Shown here in pieces: positions 13,801 to 25,782 of a stretch of DNA of 64,000 nucleotides (position 1 is the stretch's first letter; every line of letters starts with the position of its first letter). Position numbers and translations under genes: made by a program. Source of the stretch: Pyronema omphalodes (lineage: Eukaryota > Ascomycota > Pezizomycetes > Pezizales > Pyronemataceae); NCBI GenBank assembly GCA_024516155.1, contig JAJJXM010000018.1, positions 248,001 through 312,000 on the forward strand, in the 5' to 3' direction. Under the pieces are notes generated by a model, which saw only the letters and a list, made by a program, of their open reading frames with translations, was not told the origin of the DNA and made no database searches.

Positions 13801-14854
13801 CCTCGGTGCGTTTGGAGACTTCTAAGGCTGGTCTTTACGAGTACCGCTTCAACCGTCTTTCCGACTCCCTCTACGATGACCCCAAGGACAAGAACATGCC
13901 TTCCCCTATTGTCCTCCGCCAAACTGTTAACCCTCGTCCTTCTACCGCTTTCTTGAACCCCAGCAAGGTGTACAAGTACTGTTTGGACTCTGCGCCTCAG
14001 GATGATACCAGTATCATCCCTATCCAGCTCATCGGAGTAAGTTTCTATAAGCCCAATTAACACCATCACATTATGCTAACATGTAACAGACTCCTCCATT
14101 TTCTATCACTGTTCAGATTAAGCACCACAGCACCGGAAAGAAGGACGTCATTCACGTACCCAACATCGAAACCAACCACCATGACTTCAAGATCCCTCAG
14201 CATGCCCTAACTCTTGGTGACCACTCTGTCAGCATCCAGAAAGTTAAGGATGCCCGCGGTTGCTCTAGACGCATTGACGACGGTCCTTTCGTCACTGTGG
14301 CCGTTGCTGACATGCCTACCATCGCCCCTGCTGAACAGCGTGTTGACTACTGTGTTGGAGAGCGTATTGCGTTCAGTCTCGCCGGATTACCTCCTTTCGC
14401 GGTTGAGTACAAGTGGAACGGTGAAACCATGATGGCTACCAACCAGCCTTCGAACTTCGTCCGTGTTGCCGAGCGCCCTGGAGAGTTCATCATCACAGGA
14501 CTTCAGGACTCTGCGTCTGACTGTAAGGTGGCAGTTGATATCCGAAGAACTATCCATGAGGTCCCTTCAGTTCGCATCTCGGAGGGTACTAGTGTGGTTA
14601 AGGGTATTCCTGAGGGAGACCAGGCCGAGATTAACTTCCGCTTCTACGGAACTCCGCCGTTTACTTTCACTTACACCCGCTCTGCTTTGGCGAAGAAGGG
14701 TCAGAAGCCTAGAATCCTTGAGAGTCACTCGAGAACTGCAGATGACTTTACTTACAGTATGTGGGCTAGTCAGGAGGGAACTTATGAGGTTACTAGTATT
14801 GAGGACAAGTACTGTTCTTATCCCGCGAGTGGGCGGAAGGCAAACTCCCATTAA
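10882..14854 (+). CDS. POM152: Nucleoporin POM152
   Basis: Transmembrane nucleoporin of the membrane ring, anchoring the nuclear pore complex in the pore membrane. Three exons: 10882-13341, 13395-14036 and 14090-14854, giving 1288 aa, close to the fungal norm. The N-terminus (about 85 aa) is Pro/Ser/Arg-rich and pore-facing. It is followed by hydrophobic segments around LYAFAIFGALQAYKFY, WWILDSGFFWYLPTF and LYCIFGFVTGNALL. The rest is luminal and built of repeated Ig-like modules, each marked by a G-x-P-P-F-type strand: GLPPFSLSY, GTPPFSLTY, GTAPLTLHY, GSPPFVVNY, GTPPFSIT, GLPPFAVEY and GTPPFTFTY, with paired cysteines nearby. Both introns fall inside or next to such modules (for example LIG|TPPF). 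No defects are seen. Long antisense open frames over 12.4-14.0 kb are shadows. Confidence 0.95.
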
Positions 14855-15730
14855 GTTTGCTTCTCGATACTAGGAGCTTTCGGGGGATGATAGATTAGCG
14901 AGGATTATAGAAGAGATGAGAAGTAAGGTTGGAGAGAAGGGTGAAGAAAAGTGAAGAATTAAGAAATTTGGGACAATTGTTTTTTTGGGGGGGGGGGGCA
15001 AAAGAAAGATTGAAGTAGGGAGAAGAGTGGAGGAGTTGTAACAACAAAAATTGTGCATGAAGGGATATGACGGCGTCCTGGGTATATATTATATCTTTTT
15101 GTTTTTTTTCTTTCTGTTTTTTTGTATTTTTTTTTTCTCTTCATGTCTCTTTATGTGTCTTTTCTTTTTTTGTCTTTTTTTAGCTGCTATTGGATTATTG
15201 GGTTTTTATATATCGTTTCGGAGCGATTTGCGATTTTTCTTTTTTGTAATTTCGCACTTGCGTTGGATCGATGATGATGAAATTTTACTACCCCCCCCTT
15301 TTTTTTTCTCTTGAACCCTGATTTCTTCCTTTTTTTTTCTTGATGTGATTTGATTTGTGAGTTGGAGATGAGATGAGATATTGGAAGATACCCATATCTG
15401 TCGGTCTGTATTCTAGATTTCTGCAACGCTTGAGTGTTACCCTAAAAACTAAGCCAAAAAATAGCCAATATCGAGACATTACGAAAGATCCCGAAGCTCC
15501 ATGGGGTTTTTGGGTACTGAATATTGATTGTGAATACTTCACGGCTTTTTCCAGCTCTTGTTATGGTATGGGAAGTAAGTAGCTTGTGAAGAAACGTGGA
15601 TATGTTCTGGTATAGATGTACTTACCCAGCCAGAGCATTACACTGACACTGATACTGATACATGGAATCCTCGGCAACACTGGTTAGGTTATACGCGGTG
15701 TGGAGGTGTAAAGATAACCTCACAACCCAC
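14855..15730. other. Intergenic 3' of POM152
   Basis: Mostly A/T homopolymer-rich sequence (T-runs at 15090-15180 and 15300-15340, a G-run at 14989-14998). Nothing gene-like is recognised; the beginning is presumably the POM152 3' UTR. Confidence 0.55.
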
Positions 15731-15990
15731 AGCAATACATAAAGCAATAAAAAAAGCAATAAACAAAGCAATAAACAAAGCAATAAACAAAGCAATAAAC
15801 AAAGCAATAAACAAAGCAATAAACAAAGCAATAAAAAAAGCAATAAAAAAAGCAATAAAAAAAGCAATAAAAAAAGCAATAAAAAAAGCAATAAAAAAAG
15901 CAATAAAAAAAGCAATAAAAAAAGCAATAAAAAAAGCAATAAAAAAAGCAATAAAAAAAGCAATAAAAAAAGCAAAGCAAAGCAAAGCAA
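15731..15990. repeat. 12-bp minisatellite (AAAAAAAGCAAT / AAACAAAGCAAT)
   Basis: About twenty head-to-tail 12-bp units. Two variants are segregated in blocks: the AAAC variant fills roughly 15,760-15,830 and the all-A variant fills 15,830-15,970. The array ends in short AAGC repeats. Any ORF through it is a repeat translation. Confidence 0.9.
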
Positions 15991-16033
15991 AACATAAAGC
16001 ATAGTTAACCCAAGCATAACGTCCGAGAATCCG

Positions 16034-16200
16034 AACATCACCAACATCACCAACATCACCAACATCACCAACATCACCAACATCACCAACATCACCAACA
16101 TCACCAACATCACCAACATCACCAGCATCACCAACATCACCAACATCACCAACATCACCAACATCACCAACATCACCCACATCACCCACATCACCCATCA
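16034..16200. repeat. 9-bp minisatellite (ACATCACCA)n
   Basis: About eighteen copies of a 9-bp unit CATCACCAA, with single-base variants (CAGC, CACCCA) towards the right end. It lies only about 45 bp after the 12-bp minisatellite but has an unrelated unit. Confidence 0.9.
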
Positions 16201-17276
16201 CCAACATCCCTTTCCTCACCTTCCCGACAATCTCCAACCCGTCAACCAACCCATCACCCATATCACCCATATTACCAACATCATCCCTTTCCCAACCAGA
16301 CAACCAAAAAAGAACCCCGAATTCCCGAATTCCCAAAGCCACCGCATCCCGCAGGAAACATCCTCAAAAAACTTTTATTTTCATTCGAAATTCGACATTC
16401 ACCAGAATAAATAGGAACACTTGCTTGCCTTCCGTTGAAACTCGAAAATCAAAACATCAAACGACACAGCGTCTAGTCTTCACTGTCACCGAGGATTAAA
16501 TCGAGTATTCAATCGAGTATCAATCACGGAAGAAGCAGGAAGAAGCGATAATTCATCTATAGCGGGAAAGGATAGGAAAGGAGATGATTCCCAGCTGCAT
16601 GACCAATAATCCAAAAGTCTCAAGAACTTGAAGATGTCTTCAGGAATCAGGACCTTTTCATTCAACGGGACATATTGGTAGTATGTTGAAAAGAAGAGCT
16701 GACGCTCAAGTGAACTGAAGCAGAATCGAGTTGGAGATGATTCATTGAAATAAAAGGGGCTTGTTGGTAGTTGATTTACAGGCAGCGAAGGGAGGCGGAT
16801 TTGCGGGGTTTATATGCATTCATCACATGTCACTCGTGGTTCAAGGGCGCAGACGTGATGGGGAAAGGTTGAATTCTTGTGTGTTCGCATCAACAGAGGG
16901 GATATTAAGGAGGAATGAGCTAGGAAGTTTGAGAATCTACTGAAAGTTGCTAAAAGTCCCTTCTTTGAACAGAACGGAACTGTAGATATGCCCCACGCTA
17001 TGTCTTGGTTGTGATAAGCTTCATCCAGAGCTTTCTTGACTGATGCTCACATCCGGAGTTTGGCCTGTACACCGTGAATTCCCAAAATTCCAGCGTTCTG
17101 AATTCCAGCAAATAAATACAAACATCAACTTCAAAACAATAATGTACATACCAACTGATACACGACTAATCTCCTCCGCTGAATGAACATCGCGAGTTTT
17201 AATACACCAACAGCAATACAAGACGACCCCTGCCCCAGCCAACCCAAAACCCGTAAATACATATACCATTATGCCA
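16201..17276. other. Intergenic 3' of the DNA methyltransferase gene
   Basis: No gene recognised. Short frames such as 16761-16943 have no motif or splice-compatible extension. Confidence 0.55.
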
Positions 17277-20200
17277 TCAATCCTCCTCCGCCAAATATGC
17301 CTCCCGCAGCGCAATCCCCAAAGCCAAGGAAACTCCTCTTGCAACACTATTGCCGACGACATGAAGCCTCAGAGACGTTGATCCCAATAAGATTTCTTCT
17401 TCTGGGAATCCTTGAGCTATCTTAAGTTCCTCCAACGAAAGCACCCGATGTTGTTCCGGATGCAGACTTACGCCTCTGGCCATGATACAACGGGGATCTT
17501 GCGCAGTCTGTACTGTGGGGCAAAGTCCTTCGAGCCTTGTTCTGGTGAAAGATTTGCAGCTTTTGTTTTCCAGAGGACCCACACTCTTGGAGGGTCTCTT
17601 TCCCCGGTTTTCACGGCCTTTGGCTTTGACTTGTGACCAGAGCTTCAGAGAGACATGGCCACTGAATATACCGCCTCTCAAGGAATTTGAACCATTTGGA
17701 AGATACCGGGGTATTTGTGTCATTAATTTTTGGATTTTTGAGTTGTATCGGTTAACTACTAGATGGTCTGGGTATCGGATTGGTAGCATGACATGACCGT
17801 CTCCTATGTCTGGGAGGTGCTTATAAGCTTCCCTGATTGTCATCGGGGGGAACGGACACATTCCATCAAGCTCTCTTGCGTTGAACCTGTGTTCGCGCCG
17901 GCCGATGGATCGATTCTGTTTCTGTTCCTCCGGATGGGAATGACTACGAGGTGGTCGGGAAAGAGGTTTATAACCGCGCTTGGTCAAGGCAAGAATGACC
18001 CGAGAACGTTGTTGAGCGTTTCCATGAGACCAGGCATCGCAGACGAAGGTCTTCGCTTGATACCCCATACCTACCATTGCACTGAGAATTGTGGCATAGG
18101 TGTTTTCAACAGTTTCATCGGCTCTTTTCCTATCCCAAGCAATTGCAGTTACGTTCTCAAGAATCGCATACTTTGGTCGATATACATCAACTGCAGTAGC
18201 CAGAGAGCAAACAAGAGCGCATTTTCGTACACTATTTTCCTCATTCCTCAGAGGGTTGGACAAGGAGAAACCCTGACATGGGCTTCCTGCACATATAACG
18301 TCAACTTCTCCTGGCCTGGGAATACCCGTTTCTTCTGAGTATTCTCCTAGTATCGCAGATTTCAGGTAGTTATTGACATTTCCCAAGTACAGCTTGATGT
18401 CATTAACATTGGCTACATTGGCCCGATAGGTGTGCAATGGCCCGCCATCGATATCAACGGCCCAATGCATCTTGACAACACCGCTCTCTTCGAGACCTCG
18501 TCCAAAGAGTCCACCGCCACAGAAAAGATCGAGCCCTCGCAGAAGCGGTTTTGAGATTGGAGTGTCATGGTCAAAACCTTGGTGCAAGGACTCCGGTAAT
18601 GGGGGATGGTCGGTGCGAATGTAGAAGAAATCTCCAGTCCCATTACGATTGTAAGGGGCTTCAATCGGTGAATCTAGGGAAAACACTTTTACATAGCATC
18701 TTCTAGCCACTGTCCAAGATGGTATATCTTGAAAATCATCGCTAAATATAAGTTCGTTTGGCTTTGCATCCGGGGTAAGGGCGCACTGTCGTACCAGACG
18801 CCGGACAGTAACCGAAGCGTCGTCGTCATTGAATTTTGTAACAACCACTGGCTCCAGCAAATTACCGTCCATGGGTGCATAGAGAATGGTGTCTCCTGGA
18901 ATATACTTCCTCTTGATTTCCTTATGTTGTGATATAGCAGAATCTTCTTCCCCTTCGCATGCTGCTTGTGGAGATCGAATGATTTCCGCCAAATGGGATA
19001 TTTGTAATGACAAAAACGCAGGATTTGCGACACGATATATTTGGCGGACAAAGAATTGGTTTTTTGGTAGATTATTGTCGTCTGGTGGACAAAAAACAAC
19101 ATCGACCTTCCCGGAAATGTCGGAAATGGACAAAACTGCACTGCCATCGAGACAGTTGCAGTGATCCGAAAAGAACAACTCGTTTGGGTACGGGTAAGTT
19201 TCAGGATCCAAGATTGTGTCCTCCGGGCTGTACAGCCATATGATTTTGACCTCGTTATTGTCAATTCTTTTGACCCAACCAAACCAATAACCGTCGCTCC
19301 ACTGCGAAATACCGGGGATACGAGGCGATGTTTGCTTATTGCTCCAATACCCGTCCCTATCCGCGGCAATTGCAACAACATCTCCAACACTAGGTACGTA
19401 GTGTTGCTCTTCTTCCGAAGGCTTCTGTCTCCTTACCGGTACTTCAACGGCATGCATTCTCTGGGGTGCAACCACTTTCTGTTTCTTTTGTTAGATTATG
19501 GCTACTGATGTAGTCAATGTAAAAATATTATCAAATTCATACCTTCAAATATGGGCCATACATCTTCTCAAAAATGGAGTAAACATACGGAGTCGTGACG
19601 ACGTTCTCTTCGTCCGGGCCCTCATAACTACGCGAAATGGCGTTCAGTGTGCATATTTCTGACCAAATAGGGAAATCTGCATTGCGAAAACCAAGGTCTT
19701 TGATACCACTGAGTTCGTGCCACAACCATTCGTTGTGAGCGGATATATATTGCCGAAAGTCCACGGCATTATCGACCTGAGCCAACCATGATTTATGGTA
19801 TACGTCGTCCCTGTCTTGCTGCTTTGTATTCTGGAAATGATTGTCCAACCATGTTCTGAAATCCAGCCGGAAATTCTCCAAACAGCATTTACTCCCGGGG
19901 CCGCTAGGATCATTGATGAATGCGAAGAAATAGATCCCTAATGTTGCGATCCACAGAAAAGGCTCATAGTATCGGCGATAATCAGCGGATGGTGTCTGAA
20001 GCTCGTACCACACAGCACTTTTCTCGGAAGTCATGAAATGCGACTTTACCCATATCTTTTTTAAAATCAATCATTCATTAGCTCTATGACATCATAGAAT
20101 GCGTGTTTTGAAATCAGTACACACCCTTGGCCTAACAAAACATTCGGAGTAGTCTACGGCGACATTGGTAATTTTAATTCCGTTGACATTCTGCTTGTCC

Positions 20201-20858
20201 CCATGGCTGTTGCCAATGACTCCATCGACGAGGAACGGTATACCCATTTGATGCACAACGTTAAGTGCACTCAGCTTGATCATTTCAAGTGGGTTTCGAC
20301 AAATCTTTCCACCATTGAATTGTATTGGCTGGTACACAACAAAGTCGTCCATCATAAAAGTATGATATTCTACATTGGGAACATTGCCAAAAAGAAGTTC
20401 CGCTGTCTATCAAACAAGATGGTCAGAAAGTCTATTTTGAATGGGGGATGAAAAGTAAATACTAGGAACTCATCCAGTACTTCGTCTTCTGCATACGCAG
20501 AGGCCGAAGGTTCACAAGGTTGATAAGCTGATTTTGGAAAAATTGGTCTCGGAATATCCACTTCAATATCGGAAAGTTTTCTCTTCCCATGGGTTTTTGC
20601 ATTAGTTGACAGGAGCGCTGATTTAATGCCAGTTTTCTCTTTGATATCTGACAGCGCCTGTGGTGATCTCCTCCGCCTCAACCTCATTGGCCTACCGGAG
20701 CCGCAAATATTTGGTAACGCGTCCTTATCGCTGGTAACAAGTGAAGCATGAACGGATTCAGGCGTTGTAGGTTGTGAATCACTGCTGAACTCAACTTCAG
20801 CCGAAGAAGATGGCAGATTGGAATTTTGCCCCTCATCAATCGAGGGGGTGGACGACAT
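17277..20858 (-). CDS. DNA (cytosine-5) methyltransferase, DIM-2/Masc2-like
   Basis: Nuclear enzyme that transfers methyl from S-adenosylmethionine to cytosine; in fungi the DIM-2 type methylates repeats marked by H3K9me3/HP1. Four exons: 20463-20858, 20125-20406, 19543-20055 and 17277-19478, giving 1130 aa. The N-terminal part is disordered with an RLRRRRSP basic patch. Exon 3 carries the conserved segment WYELQTPSADYRRYYEPFLW. Two BAH-like domains follow, at about residues 425-560 and 590-690. The catalytic domain has motif I (LDLFCGGGLFGRGLE, near 711), motif IV GSPCQGFS with nucleophilic Cys near 798, motif VI AILENV, motif VIII QQRSRV and a C-terminal GNSVARGVSLALG. All key residues are present, so it is probably active. 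PCQ and the tandem BAH domains argue for DIM-2/Masc2 rather than RID. It is shorter than the well-known DIM-2 (about 1450 aa). Confidence 0.9.
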
Positions 20859-22752
20859 TCTTTGGAGTCCGATAAAAATCTCGGAACAAAATGGAGTATG
20901 GTGGAGGATTGTCGTATGTACAGGAGGGGCAGAGTGTCCGGCGATATTCGCCGCGCGGAAGCGGCCTCAATGACGGAAAGCGCTCTGTACCTGGAGGCTA
21001 AACAGATCTCACCTACTCCAGCGGTTGGCGCTCCAGGACCACCGGATAACCAACAATACTGAACTGCCACACATGATTGATTGCCGTAGGGCTGATTTAT
21101 TGTGTCTTTCTATTGATGTGCTAAGGAGTGGATATCAGGTGAACAGAGTATACATGCAACACTATTTGATACATACTATGTTGTCAAAAGGTCATCAGAG
21201 CTCACTACTCTTTCCAGCATCATTCCCTTGACACTGGAGGACTTCCCATCGCTCTATTGAACAATGATAGAAGAAATTGTCTTCTTTGAGGGCTGACAGA
21301 GTGCGGTGTCTATAGCTCTATAGAAGAGTGGTATATGAGACGGGGTTTCCCCCCTCTTTCTGTGATAATTTTCGATTCATGGTCAATAGAAACACTTCGC
21401 TTCTATGCATTTCACCCTACAAACGCGATGTGAAGAGATTTAACAAGCCAAGACTGGTGCCATCCACATTTTAGTCCAGTATCCAACCTAACCATGATCT
21501 AGCCACTTCTAGGAGGCTGAAAGCTATGTAACACCTAGCTGTACTGCAGGGAAGTCATCCCTTTTACCAATGTTCCATAGCTATAGGACTCTTGCTCAAA
21601 TACATGGACACAAGGTCCTTCACAACACATTTGCCATAAGAACAGGAATAGAGAACTTTTGATCGCTCAATTGCATGTTCACCTGATGATAGCTATTGCT
21701 TTGTTTTCTATCATACACTGATCAAGGCCTGAAAGGCTTATGCAGGAAAAGAAAACCTGGGTATCCCATTTTTGTGGTGAAGACCACCTAGTGAGGCGCC
21801 ACTATGCCCTGCTTCCTACTACAATGCACCACCAAAAGAACAAGCAAAAGAAACGTCTCTCTACAACCGCCACCTTATGATTGCTATAGAAACTTGAGAG
21901 CACAGCCCATTTCCAATCGTGTGTGGCCTAAATTTCTAGACCTTTGATCAACTACACTTGTGGCTGGCTCCAGTGGTATTGCATAGAATGCTTGAGCTTT
22001 TTTATATGCCCTGTTGCGTAGGGATATATTGATGATGTTATCATTTCTTCCACTCAGTATCTGCACATTCATGATCCTCTAGGAGGCTGGTAATATAGGC
22101 TGGTCCAAGTTCACTGACTGATTTTGGGCTGTCCCCAGGGATCAAGACTGCATTGCATGAGACAACATATTGGATCAAGGGTACTAACACCAGGTACTTG
22201 CATGGGGGATTCCAGTGCTGAATTCAATCAGTGCATCCTCTACTTCCTCGTGGGAATGTGAACATGTCAACAACCGTTGGAATGTCATTGCACACAGATG
22301 CGGAAAGGTCAGGCAATCATGATGTCATGGATGACATGACAGGTATATAAACTGTGATAGGGCATTGCAGTGCAGGTGTCATTACATGCTACACTCCAAT
22401 ATGATACCACCGCAGTAATACATATCTTTTCAGGGATTTCATACTGAACTATTTAATGATACCTAGTGGCTGACTGCTCATGTCGCATAAGCAATAGCAT
22501 CCCAAGATTTGCCTCTCCTTTTGCCCCTCATAAGTGGTATCCAGCTATTCAAGGGAACCTTTTTATATCTAGCAATAAGTTGTAGTGAAAATTTGGTGCC
22601 AAATAAACTTTGTGCAGTTACTGAGCATACATACACTATATGACAAGCCATTCCTGCAGATGAGAAGCACCCACACTACTACTGAAGTCCACCTCTTTTA
22701 ACAACACATGTAAATTTCCATCACTATGCATACAGATATGTACGAGGTGCTG

Positions 22753-22813
22753 GACAAAAGTGACCGTCACCCCGCGCGGCGCTTAGCACAGAAAAGTGAC
22801 GGTCACTTTTGTC
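22753..22813. repeat. Perfect 18-bp inverted repeat with GC-rich spacer
   Basis: GACAAAAGTGACCGTCAC at 22753-22770 is mirrored exactly by GTGACGGTCACTTTTGTC at 22796-22813, with a 25-bp spacer containing CCCCGCGCGGCGC. Each arm contains the near-palindrome GTGACCGTCAC. It could be fused terminal inverted repeats of a tiny MITE-like relic or a hairpin; no TSD is evident. Confidence 0.7.
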
Positions 22814-24539
22814 ACGGTACCGTACAGTTCTTGCATTGGCCCAAAACCCAAAATATTCCTCTTACCAGAGTTTACAGAAGTTATAGGATTTCACACCCTG
22901 TGTATTGAATTATCCATGACTGCAAATGGGTTTCCATGGCATTGCCAATTGTAGTTTACCACTTTATCTGCATGGCATTGTCATATGCCTCTGTTATTTC
23001 TGGCCGCGCAAGTGAAACCTATGATCACAACTTAGTAAGTTGCCTGATACATCATAGGCTAAAATTTAAATCACATTTTGAGAGAGAAAAAAACTCCCAC
23101 ATCATGATTCATAGTCATGAAAAAAATGACTAGCCTCTGTTATAAGAAATGAGCATCATGAATGCCTACGCCAGACGTTGAACATCCCATGTGTACGACC
23201 ACTCTTTGTGCAACTTTCAGTTCACTATTTGAAAATAATATTTCTATGGATCGGCGGATGTGAATCTCTCTCCGCTTTGGTAGGCTGCTTCAAAGCTTTA
23301 TGAGTCACTCTACTCTATTATCCCAGCATTTCAAAAAAAAAAAAGGAAAAAGAAGAAGAAAAAGAGTTCCTTTCACCGTTCAACAAAGCCATGAAAAATG
23401 CGCCATTCTTCGGGTTGTATGTACACACTACATTGCAAAGAAGGCCAAGTTCAACATTCATAATTCATCCATTCCTGTCAGGCTGCTCATAATCCAAACA
23501 AAACCACCAGATTAAGTCACTCAAAACAGTATGAATATCAAGAGTTTGTCTCCAGTATACATAAACGTCAAATATTCTTTTGGAATTGCACCATGTTCGC
23601 TAAATCATCTGAAATCTGCAATGTACAATGACTCTGAAATCTGTGTTCCAAATTTAAACCTCACCACGAAAAAAAGGAGAAACCTAATGCGCTCCCTAGA
23701 TCAACCGTCGAAGTATTCCAGTCACCCAGGACATCATTCCATTGTTTTTTTCTCGGTTAATCAGTTCTTGGGTGCTAATGAAAGCCCCTGGTATACATAC
23801 CCATTTGCCCTTAGTCAGTTCCAGAAGAATCCAGCTCCTACCATATCCCACCACCTGGCCATTCTCTGTCTATCCGGAAAATGTGACACATACCCCGTCA
23901 CCCAAACTTCTCCACTCACCAGGTTTCAGTTGCAGCTTCAAAATCCCATTTAAATACCCAAATTCCCCAAAAGAACCTTCTAGGAAACATATACTCCAGG
24001 TCCAGTCTGGCTGTACAGTGTATGGTGATGTGCATTATTGTTAATCGACATGATTTCGATATAGAAAATAATACTGCTATACCTTTGATTTCTACTATAG
24101 TTTCACCAGCTGCTGCTATCAACTTATGCCGAATTATTATGGCTTTGAAGTTTGTCAAATTGTTAATATTTCCGTAGGCTACTCCACCCAGAGCCAGGAA
24201 ATCACCATTACAGTATCGATGGGTATTTATATTCCTCCCCAGCATGATAGCCTAAAGCTGGCCTTGTGACAAATAACGACTCCGCTTCTTCACAGATAAC
24301 CAGGATCATTTTTCCATCGAAAAATCCAGCGTTATATTCTGCTATAAATCCATTCACAATACCATCCCCCCCTCCCCCATTATCACAATCTTCAACCAAG
24401 TACACCAACCCCTCCTAAATTTCTTCCACATATACCTTTCCTCATAGTCTATGGGGGATATACAATATACCCTCCATCCTCCCATCCCACTTCCACTAAC
24501 CGGCATAAACAGCAACATGCATACCTTGTCGCCATGTTT

Positions 24540-24830
24540 ACCTTTCAGCATTTCAGCATTTCAGCATTTCAGCATTTCAGCATTTCAGCATTTCGGCATT
24601 TCACTATTTCACCATTTCACCATTTCACCATTTCACCATTTCACCATTTCACCATTTCGCCTTTCACCATTTCACCATTTCACCTTTCACCTTTCACCTT
24701 TCACCTTTCACCTTTCACCATTTCACCATTTCACCATTTCACCATTTCACCATTTCACCATTTCACCATTTCACCATTTCACCATTTCACCATTTCACCT
24801 TTCACCATTTCACCTTTCCAGCATTATCTC
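24540..24830. repeat. 9-bp minisatellite CATTTCACC with variants
   Basis: Tandem array of CATTTCAGC (left), CATTTCACC (main) and an 8-bp deletion variant CTTTCACC in two interspersed blocks, about 32 units in all. Open frames crossing it are repeat translations. Confidence 0.9.
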
Positions 24831-25052
24831 GATCCCAGTAGTTCAATATAAACCACACCATACCACACCACACCACGCCTACCATCGCATGAATCATCAG
24901 GATTACTACAGCGTTACTTATAGCCAGGGAATCCAAGGAAAGCCAGGGAAATCCAAGAAAATGCACTCTGGCTTAAACCACAACTCCGTGGAATTTACAA
25001 CAATAATTTCATGGGGCTACAACAACAACAACAGCACCAAGACTAATACTAA

Positions 25053-25097
25053 CATCATATCATATCATATCATATCATATCATATCATATCATATCA
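25053..25097. repeat. (ATCAT)n pentanucleotide microsatellite
   Basis: About nine perfect ATCAT units within otherwise AT-rich intergenic sequence. Confidence 0.85.
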
Positions 25098-25782
25098 GCA
25101 CAACACGATCAATACCATAACATGATCGATACGATGGCCATAGATACGTAATATATGGTGATTTATGTATGATGGATGATAACTAGATAGTTGAATAGTT
25201 CCCATAGGCCTGAGAAACAGCATCAGAAGTGATTGATAAATGGTATGTAATCCGACGGCCTACGGCCTACGGCCTACGGGGTACATCATGGTATTTTCGT
25301 AGACTGATGGTAATATATACAGTATCAAACTTGATATTCCGTATCCACCCACGCTCTGTGACTTCAGCGGGTCATCAGCGCCAATCACCTGGTCAAATCA
25401 CTTAATAACATTACCACCATATCACTTATAGTAACACCAGATTCAAAGCAACTCCCACAAGTTCAAAGCTATATCGATAATATAATATTAACCCTTTCAA
25501 AAAAAATGAACAAAACAAAGACAACCTATAGTTCTATCTACGGAAAAACAAAAAGGATATTCACAACAACACAGCGGGAAGATATTTTGAATCATACAAC
25601 GACAACAATAAAGTGCTATAAAATGATGTCACAAAAAAAAGGATAGAGGAGGAAGAACAGGATTTCACCAGTACACTGTGTAATGAAAAGCAACGGATCA
25701 TAGATTCACCATTCCCACCACCTTGACTCCTAATCTCCCAGACTCCTGAACTCCACGCCCTCCTCCCCTGCTACCGCAAACT

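Larger units (their letters stand above)
20859..25782. other. 4.9-kb gene-free stretch, possibly old repeat debris
   Basis: I find no gene in either strand after looking for splice-compatible frames. The left end should hold the methyltransferase promoter and the right end the 3' UTR of PDAT. At 21710-21747 a 38-bp stretch matches 39382-39419 with eight differences, six of them transitions with A/T here, as expected for RIP-type decay. An 18-bp inverted repeat and two tandem arrays are listed separately. Confidence 0.5.

Noticed and set aside
12388..14069. Long minus-strand frames opposite POM152
   Set aside because: Antisense shadows of a GC-biased coding region; the plus-strand gene has clear family features and introns that keep frame.
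15622..16342. Three overlapping minus-strand frames (GDVGDV, FFIAFF and LLLFLL repeats)
   Set aside because: They translate the 12-bp and 9-bp minisatellites in each frame; the pattern follows the DNA repeat, not a protein.
21884..22072. A GYIDDVII-like reading in the gene-free stretch, resembling an RT YIDD box
   Set aside because: A stop lies just before it and no neighbouring RT motif can be read on the same strand; judged chance.
24451..25125. Plus-strand frame rich in FHHFTISPFHHF
   Set aside because: Translation of the CATTTCACC minisatellite.
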